DNA from: Athalassotoga sp964433875
Lineage (GTDB): Bacteria; Thermotogota; Thermotogae; Mesoaciditogales; Mesoaciditogaceae
DNA length: 64,000 nt
NCBI GenBank assembly: GCA_964433875.1
Contig: CAYSSO010000005.1
Coordinates: 19,895-83,894, forward strand
Direction of reading: 5' to 3'
Part shown: in pieces, positions 17,307 to 24,756 of the stretch
Layout of the letters: each line of letters opens with the position of its first letter
Position numbering within the stretch: the first letter of the stretch is position 1
Notes under the pieces: generated by a model
What the model saw: only the letters and a program-made list of their open reading frames with translations
Databases searched by the model: none
What the model was told of the DNA's origin: nothing
Program-made: the position numbers and the translations under genes

Positions 17307-18167
17307 ATGGATAAGGAAAATTTTGATCTTAGATTTATTCTTTTGATAGTTTCCATAGCAATAGGCCTTATAGCCATTATCTGGGCTGGAGTGTTGACTT
17401 CGAAAATATCGAACTTCGATCAAAAGATCGCTCAGACCCAGACAAGTGTTGCTTCTATGACCTCTTATGTGGCGAGTACAACTGCAACTTTGAATGATCA
17501 AATTTCGAAGATCGAGAAGATTGTCGCGACCCAATCATCGACAATTGCCTCATTAACCTCGTACGTTAGAAATATGTATGCCGATCTTTCGGCAAAGATT
17601 CTTTCGGAAGATCAAAAGATCTCGACAACGCAGTCAAATCTTTCGGCACTTTCGAATCAGGTTGGAAGTTTGCTCTCAAATCTTCAAAATTTAGCACAAC
17701 CTCAACCCTCCACATCCCAACAAACTATAGTCGCATCTTCTACAAATCCTTTGATGCCTTTGATTTTGGGAGGGGCACCATCTCTTAATCCATCTGTTAA
17801 TCTTTATACCACAACGGCAACGAGTTTAAGTGGTGTGAACGCGATACTTTCGGGAGTTACAACTTACGAAATAACTAAAAGCGATGGAATTTATTATGTT
17901 GCCTATCCAGGGAAGGGTACAACGTACTCGATACAGATCCTTTCTTCTCCATACTCAGATAGGGTGCTCGCGCTTGTCAATACGCTTAGAAATATTGGAA
18001 TACCCGCCTTTAAGATAGATTATTCAAACCTTTCAGCCCTTTTCATAGGTGTATTTACCGGTTACAATGCGGCTCTAAATTATGCAAATTCGATAAGTGC
18101 GAATCCGGCCGTGACTTCCATAGTGCAGTCAACAGTTTCATCGTGGCTAATAAGACAGATACCTTGA
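17307..18167 (+). CDS. Membrane-anchored coiled-coil protein with C-terminal SPOR-like domain (copy 2)
   Basis: Same layout as the preceding gene: membrane helix (about 8-30), a longer coiled coil (35-130), a Pro/Gln/Ser linker near 133-145, and a SPOR-like end. The last 100 residues closely match copy 1, for example TYEITKSDGIYYVAYPGKGT, YSIQILSSPYSDRVLALVNTL and SALFIGVFTGYNAALNYANS. The coiled coil is about 60 residues longer than in copy 1, so the domain would reach further from the membrane. GAGGTG precedes the ATG. Confidence 0.75.
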   Translation: MDKENFDLRFILLIVSIAIGLIAIIWAGVLTSKISNFDQKIAQTQTSVASMTSYVASTTATLNDQISKIEKIVATQSSTIASLTSYVRNMYADLSAKILSEDQKISTTQSNLSALSNQVGSLLSNLQNLAQPQPSTSQQTIVASSTNPLMPLILGGAPSLNPSVNLYTTTATSLSGVNAILSGVTTYEITKSDGIYYVAYPGKGTTYSIQILSSPYSDRVLALVNTLRNIGIPAFKIDYSNLSALFIGVFTGYNAALNYANSISANPAVTSIVQSTVSSWLIRQIP

Positions 18168-18170
18168 TAA

Positions 18171-18716
18171 ATGAGTACCCGTACAAGGATAGTACTGGGC
18201 ATTATAATTCTAATTTTTGCAATAGGCATTTTCATATCGGCGATTACTCCTTTGAGGGAAGGCATAAAAAAATCGAATAAGGTAATGACGGTGCCTGCGA
18301 CTTCTGCCTTCCCTGTGAATATAAATACTGCCGACGAAAAAACCATTGAAATGTTACCGGGAATAGGCCCTTCAAAGGCAAAGGCAATCGTTGATTACAG
18401 GAAAAAGGCAGGCCCATTTAAAACTTTTGAAGATATTTTAAAGGTACCGGGAATAGGTCCTTCAACGCTTGACAAATTTTCTGGCCTGATCACCGGAGTC
18501 TCTACGGCTTCGTTTAAAAATAGTCAGAAGATAAATATAAACAGCGCAACGGCTAAAGAGATAGAAAACCTTCCTTCGATAGGCCAAATTAAGGCCCGTG
18601 GGATAGTCTCTTACAGAGAAACCCACGGACCTTTTCGTAATTTAGAAGACCTTAAAAAGGTAAGCGGAATAGGGTCAAAAACAATCCAAAAGATAAAGGA
18701 TTTAATAGAGTTTTAA
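18171..18716 (+). CDS. Membrane-anchored double helix-hairpin-helix protein (ComEA-like)
   Basis: A membrane helix at about 7-26, then two helix-hairpin-helix units. The first is VNINTADEKTIEMLPGIGPSKAKAIV (near 44-70, read as pieces) with KVPGIGPSTL; the second is ININSATAKEIENLPSIGQIKAR with KVSGIGSKTIQKI. ComEA binds DNA outside the membrane during transformation; this protein has two such domains where ComEA usually has one pair of hairpins. The ATG is three bases after the previous stop and has no clear ribosome-binding site, so coupling is likely. No comEC is in the window, so a role in DNA uptake is not shown. Confidence 0.8.
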   Translation: MSTRTRIVLGIIILIFAIGIFISAITPLREGIKKSNKVMTVPATSAFPVNINTADEKTIEMLPGIGPSKAKAIVDYRKKAGPFKTFEDILKVPGIGPSTLDKFSGLITGVSTASFKNSQKININSATAKEIENLPSIGQIKARGIVSYRETHGPFRNLEDLKKVSGIGSKTIQKIKDLIEF

Positions 18717-18720
18717 AAAC

Positions 18721-18743
18721 AAAAACCCCATCTTCAGATGGGG
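18721..18743 (-). terminator. Terminator of the tRNA unit (minus strand)
   Basis: Stem CCCCATC / GATGGGG with loop of four bases; on the minus strand it is followed by TTTTTGTTTTT. It lies 5 bases beyond the tRNA-Ser CCA end. On the plus strand no T-run follows, so it does not obviously end the helix-hairpin-helix operon. Confidence 0.85.
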
Positions 18744-18747
18744 CTAT

Positions 18748-18836
18748 TGGCGGAGAGAGTGGGATTTGAACCCACGGAGCCTATTAAGCTCATACGCTCT
18801 CCAGGCGTACGCCTTTGACCACTCGGCCATCTCTCC
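18748..18836 (-). tRNA. tRNA-Ser (GGA)
   Basis: A full class II cloverleaf. Acceptor GGAGAGA/TCTCTCC, anticodon stem TACGC/GCGTA around loop CTGGAGA (anticodon GGA), a long variable arm TGAGC..GGCTC, and T arm GGGTTCAAATCCC. Discriminator G73 and an encoded CCA at 18750-18748. Confidence 0.96.
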
Positions 18837-18840
18837 TCAC

Positions 18841-18871
18841 AATTAAATCCCTGATTGCCAGGGATTTAATT
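18841..18871. repeat. Perfect 13-base inverted repeat between the two tRNA genes
   Basis: AATTAAATCCCTG and CAGGGATTTAATT surround a 5-base loop. Neither side has a T-run. The last base of the right arm is the first base of a consensus -35 element, so the repeat could be an operator or an RNA processing signal in the tRNA transcript. Confidence 0.75.
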
Positions 18872-18899
18872 TGACAAAATAGTTAAAGAATGTTATAAT
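18871..18899 (+). promoter_or_regulatory. Consensus promoter running antisense into tRNA-Met
   Basis: TTGACA (18871-18876), 17-base spacer, TATAAT (18894-18899), a perfect sigma-70-type match. It points away from tRNA-Ser and would transcribe through the complement of tRNA-Met towards the small ORF at 19081, giving a leader of about 175 bases. Confidence 0.75.
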
Positions 18900-18926
18900 T
18901 TTGAAAATGTAACTTTTATTTTACTT

Positions 18927-19002
18927 TGGTGGGCTCAGGTGGATTCGAACCATCGACCGCCCGGTTATGGGCCGGGAGCTCTACCAGCTGAGCTATGAGC
19001 CC
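18927..19002 (-). tRNA. tRNA-Met (CAT), elongator-like, or tRNA-Ile2, with unusual C33
   Basis: Cloverleaf with acceptor GGGCTCA/TGAGCCC, D arm GCTC/GAGC, anticodon stem CCCGG/CCGGG and loop CCCATAA, so the anticodon is CAT. Discriminator A73 and CCA are encoded. G1-C72 pairs and the anticodon stem lacks the three G-C pairs of initiators, so it is not the initiator; elongator Met and lysidine-modified Ile2 remain possible. Two oddities: position 33 is C where U is nearly universal, and the T stem has an A50-C64 mismatch (GATGG/CCACC). Confidence 0.88.
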
Positions 19003-19015
19003 AATAGCGTTAAAT

Positions 19016-19044
19016 ATTATAAAACATTTGATTCAAATTGTCAA
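19016..19044 (-). promoter_or_regulatory. Promoter of the tRNA-Met/tRNA-Ser unit
   Basis: On the minus strand: TTGACA (19044-19039), 17-base spacer, TATAAT (19021-19016), a perfect consensus 14 bases before the tRNA-Met 5' end. Confidence 0.9.
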
Positions 19045-19080
19045 TAGGGATATACAAAAACGTGAGGGGTGAAACATGTT

Positions 19081-19251
19081 ATGCAGGATAATCGTGTTGA
19101 TCCCGTGAAAATATTGATACTCAAATACCCGAGGCTTCTTATAATAAAAGCCGCATTTTCGATCTTCAGCCAGCACAAAAAGATAGACCTTTTCGCGCTT
19201 GAAGACAGTATAAAAAGAGAATTTGAAAGGGAAAACCAAAAGAGAGTCTAA
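19081..19251 (+). CDS. Small conserved-looking protein, unknown function
   Basis: A 56-residue ORF, MQDNRVDPVKILILKYPRLL at its start and basic at its end (IKREFERENQKRV). It has codon use like its neighbours (AGA, AGG, ATA). AGGGG lies 11 bases before ATG 19081, and GTG 19069 is an in-frame alternative. The stop codon falls in the loop of a terminator hairpin. It could be expressed from the promoter at 18871-18899. No known family is recognised; a soluble helical protein with one hydrophobic segment (near 9-26) is all that can be said. Confidence 0.6.
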   Translation: MQDNRVDPVKILILKYPRLLIIKAAFSIFSQHKKIDLFALEDSIKREFERENQKRV

Positions 19252-19266
19252 AAGACTCTCTTTTTT
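19238..19266. terminator. Bidirectional terminator
   Basis: Stem AAAAGAGAGTC / GACTCTCTTTT with a 5-base loop, flanked by T-runs when read in either direction. It separates the small plus-strand ORF from the convergent minus-strand gene. Confidence 0.88.
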
Positions 19267-19636
19267 AGAAGTTTTTTCTCTTTGGAGGAAGATTGAATGT
19301 AGCCGTTTTATCATCATCTTTGGTAAGTTTGAGATATCTGTTTGCGGCATCTTTGGCCAATCTTTCGATTATCGCCGGAAGATCGCTTTCTCTGATAAGG
19401 TAATCGAGCCGTGGATCTCTTTTCAAGTTTTCTGAGATTTGATATTTTGCCTGATTGTCGACATCTAATTTGATCTCTGATGGATCGTACTTTGCAAAGT
19501 CTTCATTTATCCTCGAGAGCAGATCGATGACCGTTTTGGAGAATATATTCATCACTTCTGATGGTTTCTTCGTTCCATTCAACTTTTCCCTGTAATTTTT
19601 GGATATCTCCTTTTCTATATTTGTATAACTGTACAT
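19265..19636 (-). CDS. Conserved hypothetical protein, 123 residues
   Basis: Not recognised as a known family. It is a soluble, charged, mostly helical protein (SYTNIEKEISKNYREKLNG near the start) with a Lys-rich tail (PPKRKNF) and no signal peptide. The ATG at 19636 overlaps the rsmE stop as TGATG, which favours it over GTG 19639 and implies translational coupling to rsmE. It is the last gene of the serS-rsmE unit and ends at the bidirectional terminator. Confidence 0.75.
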   Translation of the reverse strand: MYSYTNIEKEISKNYREKLNGTKKPSEVMNIFSKTVIDLLSRINEDFAKYDPSEIKLDVDNQAKYQISENLKRDPRLDYLIRESDLPAIIERLAKDAANRYLKLTKDDDKTATFNLPPKRKNF

Positions 19637-20310
19637 CACTGTAACACCCCCTTAAGTACCGTTATAGATGATAAGGCAAAGATCACCGCCGTCTCAACTC
19701 TTAAAATTCTTTCGCTTAACTTTATTTTTTCAAAACCAAGCGACTCAAATCTCTCTTTTTCCCTTTGTGTAAATCCGCCTTCAGGTCCAAAGATAAGCAC
19801 ATATTCGCATGAATCTTCTATTTCTCTTACCGTTTTCTTTGAATCTGGATCGAAAAGGATCTTTACCGCGCTTTGTGGAATTTTGAAATCTTTAAAATCG
19901 ACTATCTCTGGCATGTACAAATTTCCACTTTGTTTGAGCGCATCGCGCATGACGTATTCGATCTTTTTTATTTTTGACTCTGTTTCCTTTCTCGTAGTTC
20001 TATCCATATTCGATAAGACAAGAGTGGAAATTTCCAATTCGGTTGCTTTTTCGACTAAAAAACGCATTCTTTCCCATTTTATCGGAGAAATTATTACATG
20101 AATCTTTAATCCTTTTCTTTCTTGAACCTTTATGATTTCATCAACTTTGGATCGATAATTTGAAAGGATGCCTCTAAAAAGACGGCCCTTCCCGTCGGTA
20201 AAAAATATCTCGGATCCATTTTTTATTCTCATGACCTTCATGTGGTTTATCTCATGATCGTCAAACTCGGCAATTCCATTTTCTACTCTTGCAAAGAAGA
20301 ATTCAGACAC
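19636..20310 (-). CDS. rsmE: 16S rRNA (uracil1498-N3)-methyltransferase RsmE
   Basis: A SPOUT methyltransferase that modifies U1498 in the decoding region. An N-terminal PUA-like part (1-70) is followed by the knot: FGPEGGFTQREKERFESLGF near 170-190 and LSERILRVETAVIFALSSI near 195-215. Length 224 is slightly short. The GTG start shares its G with the serS stop (TAGTG). Confidence 0.93.
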   Translation of the reverse strand: MSEFFFARVENGIAEFDDHEINHMKVMRIKNGSEIFFTDGKGRLFRGILSNYRSKVDEIIKVQERKGLKIHVIISPIKWERMRFLVEKATELEISTLVLSNMDRTTRKETESKIKKIEYVMRDALKQSGNLYMPEIVDFKDFKIPQSAVKILFDPDSKKTVREIEDSCEYVLIFGPEGGFTQREKERFESLGFEKIKLSERILRVETAVIFALSSITVLKGVLQ

Positions 20311-21584
20311 TATATTTCAGTCTTTCCTCCCATGTAATTTCTTAAAGCCTCTGGTACTCTTATCTTTCCATCTTTGGTCTGGTAGTTTTCGAAGATCGCA
20401 ACCAATGTTCTTCCAACGGCAAGGCCAGAGCCATTGAGTGTGTGGGCAAAGTCAAGCGTGCCATCATTTCTCTTTATTCTAACATTTGCTCGGCGGGCTT
20501 GAAAGTCTGTAACGTTGCTGCATGAAGATATTTCTTTGTAACTGTTGTAGGATGGAAGCCATACCTCTATGTCGTACGTCCTCGACGAGACGAACCCTAT
20601 ATCTCCAGTGCAAAGTTCTATGACTCTGTACGGAAGTTCAAGGTATTGAAGCACTTCTTCCGCATCGTGAGTCAGGCTTTCAAGTTCTTCATAGGAATCT
20701 TCAGGCTTTGTATACTTTACAAGTTCAACTTTGTCGAATTGGTGTTGCCTTATCATGCCACGCACATCTTTTCCGTAACTGCCAGCCTCTCTCCTGTAAC
20801 ATGGCGTGTATGAAACGTATTTTAAAGGAAGATCTCTTTCATCTATTATTTCATCCTGATGCATGGCCGAGAGAGGGACCTCGGCAGTCGGAATGAGAAA
20901 AAGATCATCGAGGGTTGTTGAATAAGACTCCTCTTCAAACTTCGGCAATTTGCCTGTGTTAAGCATTGTCTGCCTGAGGACAAGATGCGGTGGAAGAATT
21001 TCTGTGTATCCGTGTTTTTTTGTATGCAAATCGATCATGAAAGAAATTAGAGCCCTCTCCATGAGGGCGGCATCTCCTTTTAGGATTGTGAATCTTGATC
21101 CAGAGATCTTGGCGGCCCTTTCGAAGTCGAGAAGGCCTCTCTTTGGGCCAAGGTCCCAGTGAGGCTGTGGATCGAAGTTGAACTTTGTAGGCTCTCCCCA
21201 TCTTCTTATCTCTACATTGTCATTTTCATCCTTTCCAAATGGTACTTTTTCATAGGGTATATTGGGTAAGAATAACAAGGCCTGATTTAACTTAGACTGA
21301 AGTTTTGACAGTTCATCTTCGTCATTCTTTATTTTTTCAGACAAAACCTTTCCACGATCCAAAATCTTATTTACCCCTTCTTCGTCTTTGGCAGCCTTTA
21401 ACTTTGCGATCTCTTTCGAGATGGAATTCCTTTCTGCCCTCATCGAGTTGAGATCCGTTATCATCTTCCTTATTTTTTCATCCAATTTTAGAATCTCATC
21501 TATTTCTTCTTCGGCAATACCCCTTCTTCCGAGAAGCATCTTTACCTTTTGCGGATTTTCTCTGATGAACTTTATATCGAGCAT
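20310..21584 (-). CDS. serS: Seryl-tRNA synthetase
   Basis: Charges tRNA-Ser and tRNA-Sec with serine. The start is the ATG at 21584 (MLDIKFIRENPQKVKMLLGR), preceded by AAGGAGGGA; a longer open frame upstream lacks serS-like sequence. The N-terminal coiled-coil arm is about 25-105. Class II motifs follow: motif 2 near YVSYTPCYRREAGSYGKDVRG (read as two pieces, about 250-270) and motif 3 NGSGLAVGRTLVAIFEN near 385. Length 424 is normal. A tRNA-Ser(GGA) gene lies 1.5 kb downstream. Confidence 0.97.
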   Translation of the reverse strand: MLDIKFIRENPQKVKMLLGRRGIAEEEIDEILKLDEKIRKMITDLNSMRAERNSISKEIAKLKAAKDEEGVNKILDRGKVLSEKIKNDEDELSKLQSKLNQALLFLPNIPYEKVPFGKDENDNVEIRRWGEPTKFNFDPQPHWDLGPKRGLLDFERAAKISGSRFTILKGDAALMERALISFMIDLHTKKHGYTEILPPHLVLRQTMLNTGKLPKFEEESYSTTLDDLFLIPTAEVPLSAMHQDEIIDERDLPLKYVSYTPCYRREAGSYGKDVRGMIRQHQFDKVELVKYTKPEDSYEELESLTHDAEEVLQYLELPYRVIELCTGDIGFVSSRTYDIEVWLPSYNSYKEISSCSNVTDFQARRANVRIKRNDGTLDFAHTLNGSGLAVGRTLVAIFENYQTKDGKIRVPEALRNYMGGKTEI

Positions 21585-21595
21585 AGATCCCTCCT

Positions 21596-22771
21596 TTACT
21601 TTATAACGCTTACAGTGCCGCTTCCGTAATTCACGACGTATATCTCGCCTGAATTTTGATCTACCCTTACAGCGCATGGTTGATGGCCAACAGGTAGGAC
21701 TCTTATTATCGATTGGGTCTGCGCGTTTACAAAAATCAGGGAATCAGTCTTCGAATTGGTAAGATAAATCGCGTTTACCGTCGGGTCATATACCATGCTG
21801 TTGACGCCAAGACCAACGTTGAAAGTCCCTATTACTCCGCCCTTTATCATGCTTATGCTCCCGTCAGATTCATTCAGTACATAGACAATGCCGTCTCCTA
21901 TGCAGATAGAGGATGGATTATTTCCCACCTTGATGGTGTTGATTACCATATTCGTGTTCCCATTTATAACGCTTACCGTGTTGTCTCCGGAATTTGTCAC
22001 GTATATCAAATTATTGTCTTCGTCTACGGCTATACCGTAAGGGCTCTTTCCGACGTTGACGGTGCCGATGACCTTATTCGTTGATGCGTCTATTATGCTT
22101 AAAGTATTGTCAAAGTTATTCGCGACGTATATCCTGTTTGTCTTTGAATCCAGCGCGATGCCGCGTGGCTCGTTTCCAACCTTTATATTCGTAACAACCT
22201 TATTCGTTTTTTCATCTATGACCGTCACGGTGTTATCTCCAAAATTTGCAACGTATACCATGTTATTTTGAGGATCGAAGATCATCTTCCACGGATCTAT
22301 CCCAACATTTATCTGTTCAAGAATGTTGTAATTTGAAAGATCAAAGACATCAACGATATTTTGCGATGAAACACTTACATATCCCTTCCCATCTTTCAAA
22401 TCCAAGATCAGATCGCGTGGCGCTTTGCCGGTATAAAAGACTCCATTTACCTTTTCTTCAATGCCGTAAAAGTTGACATTTTTATCATTTCCATTCACAT
22501 CTATTGCGGGAGTGAATCTCCATCCCGCCTTCTTTGGATCGATCTTCACATCGCCTTTTAGACCATTTTTTGACCAGTATCCATTAGAATCGGTATAGAC
22601 CGGGGCATATCCATTGCTAAAACTTATCATGACATTTCCTATCGGATTTCCTTCAAAATCGCGCACGTATCCGGAAACGGTGTAGGTCAAAGATTGGGTA
22701 TAAAAAAGGCCGGCAAAAATCGCTCCTATTATTCCTATGCCTACAAGTAAATAGATAAAAAAATCATTCAA
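21596..22771 (-). CDS. Membrane-anchored YVTN beta-propeller protein
   Basis: A membrane helix (about 3-25), then a carboxypeptidase-regulatory-like beta-sandwich (VSGYVRDFEGNPIGNVMISF, about 32-85) and a propeller of YVTN repeats. The repeats have the form NTVTVIDEKTNKVVTNIKVG.EP.GIALD..TN.IYVAN and recur about every 42 residues from 115 to the end, some six to seven blades. Such propellers occur in surface layers of archaea and bacteria. There is no catalytic motif. It is encoded between tpi and serS, 23 bases after the tpi stop, which looks like an operon position without an obvious functional link. Confidence 0.82.
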   Translation of the reverse strand: MNDFFIYLLVGIGIIGAIFAGLFYTQSLTYTVSGYVRDFEGNPIGNVMISFSNGYAPVYTDSNGYWSKNGLKGDVKIDPKKAGWRFTPAIDVNGNDKNVNFYGIEEKVNGVFYTGKAPRDLILDLKDGKGYVSVSSQNIVDVFDLSNYNILEQINVGIDPWKMIFDPQNNMVYVANFGDNTVTVIDEKTNKVVTNIKVGNEPRGIALDSKTNRIYVANNFDNTLSIIDASTNKVIGTVNVGKSPYGIAVDEDNNLIYVTNSGDNTVSVINGNTNMVINTIKVGNNPSSICIGDGIVYVLNESDGSISMIKGGVIGTFNVGLGVNSMVYDPTVNAIYLTNSKTDSLIFVNAQTQSIIRVLPVGHQPCAVRVDQNSGEIYVVNYGSGTVSVIK

Positions 22772-22793
22772 AGGTATTACCTCCAGCGGTCAA

Positions 22794-23555
22794 TTAACAA
22801 AATTTAGTTGCTATTTTGTATATTTCAACGAATTCATCTAATTTTAAAGAGGCTCCGCCTATCAATCCACCATCTACATCAGAAAGAAGGAAGAGTTCCT
22901 GACAGTTTTCTTTATTCATACTTCCTCCGTAAAGGCATGATATTTTGTCTGCGATATCGGGATAAATCTTCCTTAACTGATCTCTGACATACGCTATCGC
23001 TTCCTGCGCCTGATATGGCTGGGCAACGACTCCGGTCCCTATTGCCCATACAGGTTCATACGCTATGGTAAGCCTTTGAGGATCTTCGATTTTGACATCT
23101 TCTAAGTCTTTTGAAAGTTGATCTCTTATTACATCAAAGGTTTTTCCATTTTGCCTTTCATTGAGCGTCTCTCCTATGCAAAGAATGACATTCATTCCAC
23201 TCGAGATTGCCGCTTTTACCTTTTCATTTATGAATTGATCGCTCTCACCAAAGATATGTCTTCTTTCAGAGTGCCCTATTATAACATGATCTATTCCCAT
23301 ATCCTTGAGCATTGGGACGCTTATCTCTCCTGTAAAAGCCCCAGATTTTTGCGAATGAACGTTTTGAGCCCCCACTACGATATCGTATCCTGTAAAGATC
23401 TCCTTTACGACAGAAAGAGACACAAAAGGCGGGAATACCCACATCTTTGTGTCTCCACTGATTTTTACGCTTTTTATCAAATCCCTTGCGAAGGTTCTCG
23501 CCTCCGAAGGGGTTTTATTCATTTTCCAGTTACCGGCTACTATCAGCGGGCGTTT
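22794..23555 (-). CDS. tpiA: Triosephosphate isomerase, made as a PGK-TIM fusion by -1 frameshift
   Basis: Interconverts dihydroxyacetone phosphate and glyceraldehyde 3-phosphate. The first in-frame ATG (23522) would give MNKTPSEA and would lack the first beta strand and the active-site Asn and Lys of AGNWKMN, which are encoded upstream in the same frame as RPLIVAGNWKMNKT. No ATG, GTG or TTG lies before them; the frame runs back into A9 at the end of pgk. The region given starts where a -1 shift from pgk enters this frame. Other motifs: HSERRHIFGE (His), AYEPVWAIGTG (catalytic Glu), YGGSMN and LIGGASL. The fused product would be about 650 residues, close to the fusion known from T. maritima. 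Confidence 0.92.
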   Translation of the reverse strand, partial: KRPLIVAGNWKMNKTPSEARTFARDLIKSVKISGDTKMWVFPPFVSLSVVKEIFTGYDIVVGAQNVHSQKSGAFTGEISVPMLKDMGIDHVIIGHSERRHIFGESDQFINEKVKAAISSGMNVILCIGETLNERQNGKTFDVIRDQLSKDLEDVKIEDPQRLTIAYEPVWAIGTGVVAQPYQAQEAIAYVRDQLRKIYPDIADKISCLYGGSMNKENCQELFLLSDVDGGLIGGASLKLDEFVEIYKIATKFC

Positions 23556-24745
23556 TTTTTTGCGTCAGAGATTGAAGCAATTCCGGGTAATTCTTTTCCT
23601 TCCAGGAACTCGAGAGATGCTCCTCCACCGGTCGAGACGTGGGATACCTTTTCAGAAAGGCCGAATTTATCCATCGCGGCGGCGCTATCGCCACCTCCCA
23701 CGACTGTGGTTGCGTTCTTCATTTTCGCAAGTTCCTCGGCTATAGCCTTTGTGCCGGTTGCAAAATCGTCTATTTCAAAAACACCCATCGGGCCATTCCA
23801 CACAACGGTTTTTGCACCGTTGAGTTTGTATTTGAAAAGTTCGATGGTCTTTGGTCCTATATCAAGGCCCATCCACCCATCCGGAATCCCCGAGGATATT
23901 TCGACGATCTTCTTTTCAGCGCCGGCCTTCAACTCCTGTGCACAAACGGTATCGATTGGGAGGACGAAATCAACGTTAAGTTTTTTTGCGTTTGAAAGAA
24001 TTTCCTTTGCAACGTCGAGTTTATCTTCTTCGAACTTTGAAGATCCTATTTTGTGCCCTTCGGCTTTCAAGAAGGTGAACATCATGGCTCCGCCTATAAG
24101 AACTTTGTCGGCTTTTTTTAGAAGATTATCTATGACTCCTATTTTGTCCGATACCTTTGCACCACCGAGTATGACTACATAAGGCTTTTCTGGAGAGTAT
24201 GTAACCTTCGAAAGCATCTCGATCTCTTTTTCCATTAAAAATCCAGCGACAGATGGCAGATATTTTGCAACTCCTACGTTAGACGCGTGAGCCCTGTGTG
24301 CAGTCCCGAATGCATCATTGACGTGAATGTCTCCAAGTTTGGCAAAGGACTTCGAAAGTTCGGGATCATTTTTTTCCTCGCCGGGGAAGAATCTTGTATT
24401 TTCCATTAACACCACGTCGCCGGGTTTCATTGAATTGACGAGGCCTTCGGCCCTCGGCCCGATCGTGTCATGACAGAAGGTTACCTTTCTTCCAAGCAAT
24501 TCTTGGAGTTTTTTTGCCACAGGCTCAAGTGAGAATTGAGGATCCGGTCCTCCCTTTGGCCTGCCAAGGTGGGAAAGGAGTATAACCTTTCCACCTTTTT
24601 CTATTACGTATTGAATGGTTGGCAATTCGGCCCTTATGCGGGTATCGTCAGTTATCACACCATTTTCAATTGGAACGTTGAAATCCACGCGCATCAAGAC
24701 GCGCTTGTTTTTCAGATCAACATCCCTTACAGTTAATTTACCCAT
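23543..24745 (-). CDS. pgk: Phosphoglycerate kinase
   Basis: Makes ATP and 3-phosphoglycerate from 1,3-bisphosphoglycerate and ADP. MGKLTVRDVDLKNKRVLMRV begins the protein at ATG 24745, with GGTGG 5 bases upstream; TTG 24760 and ATG 24757 are in-frame alternatives. Motifs: RVDFNVP, LLSHLGRPKG, HVNDAFGTAHRAHAS, and the nucleotide-binding GGGDSAAAM near 370. Unshifted translation stops after ASISDAKKNAR at about 400 residues. The last codons contain nine A in a row, where the ribosome can shift to the tpi frame. The gap gene precedes it, so it belongs to the gap-pgk-tpi operon. Confidence 0.96.
   Translation of the reverse strand: MGKLTVRDVDLKNKRVLMRVDFNVPIENGVITDDTRIRAELPTIQYVIEKGGKVILLSHLGRPKGGPDPQFSLEPVAKKLQELLGRKVTFCHDTIGPRAEGLVNSMKPGDVVLMENTRFFPGEEKNDPELSKSFAKLGDIHVNDAFGTAHRAHASNVGVAKYLPSVAGFLMEKEIEMLSKVTYSPEKPYVVILGGAKVSDKIGVIDNLLKKADKVLIGGAMMFTFLKAEGHKIGSSKFEEDKLDVAKEILSNAKKLNVDFVLPIDTVCAQELKAGAEKKIVEISSGIPDGWMGLDIGPKTIELFKYKLNGAKTVVWNGPMGVFEIDDFATGTKAIAEELAKMKNATTVVGGGDSAAAMDKFGLSEKVSHVSTGGGASLEFLEGKELPGIASISDAKKNAR
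23552..23563 (-). promoter_or_regulatory. Probable -1 ribosomal frameshift site joining pgk and tpi
   Basis: In the pgk frame the sequence is GCA AAA AAA AAC, then GCC CGC and the TGA stop (23545-23543). Both A AAA AAA and A AAA AAC are classic slippery heptamers. A one-base backward shift leads into AAA CGC CCG CTG ATA GTA, the missing start of TIM. A GGAAGGA purine stretch lies about 35 bases upstream; no strong downstream stem is evident by eye. Confidence 0.85.
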
Positions 24746-24756
24746 AAAAACCACCA

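Noticed and set aside
21585..21677. N-terminal extension of serS from an upstream start
   Set aside because: The extra 31 residues are Arg/Lys-rich and unlike any serS. A strong AAGGAGGGA precedes the ATG at 21584.
23522..23524. ATG as an independent tpiA start
   Set aside because: It would remove the first strand and the catalytic Asn and Lys. There is no Shine-Dalgarno site before it.
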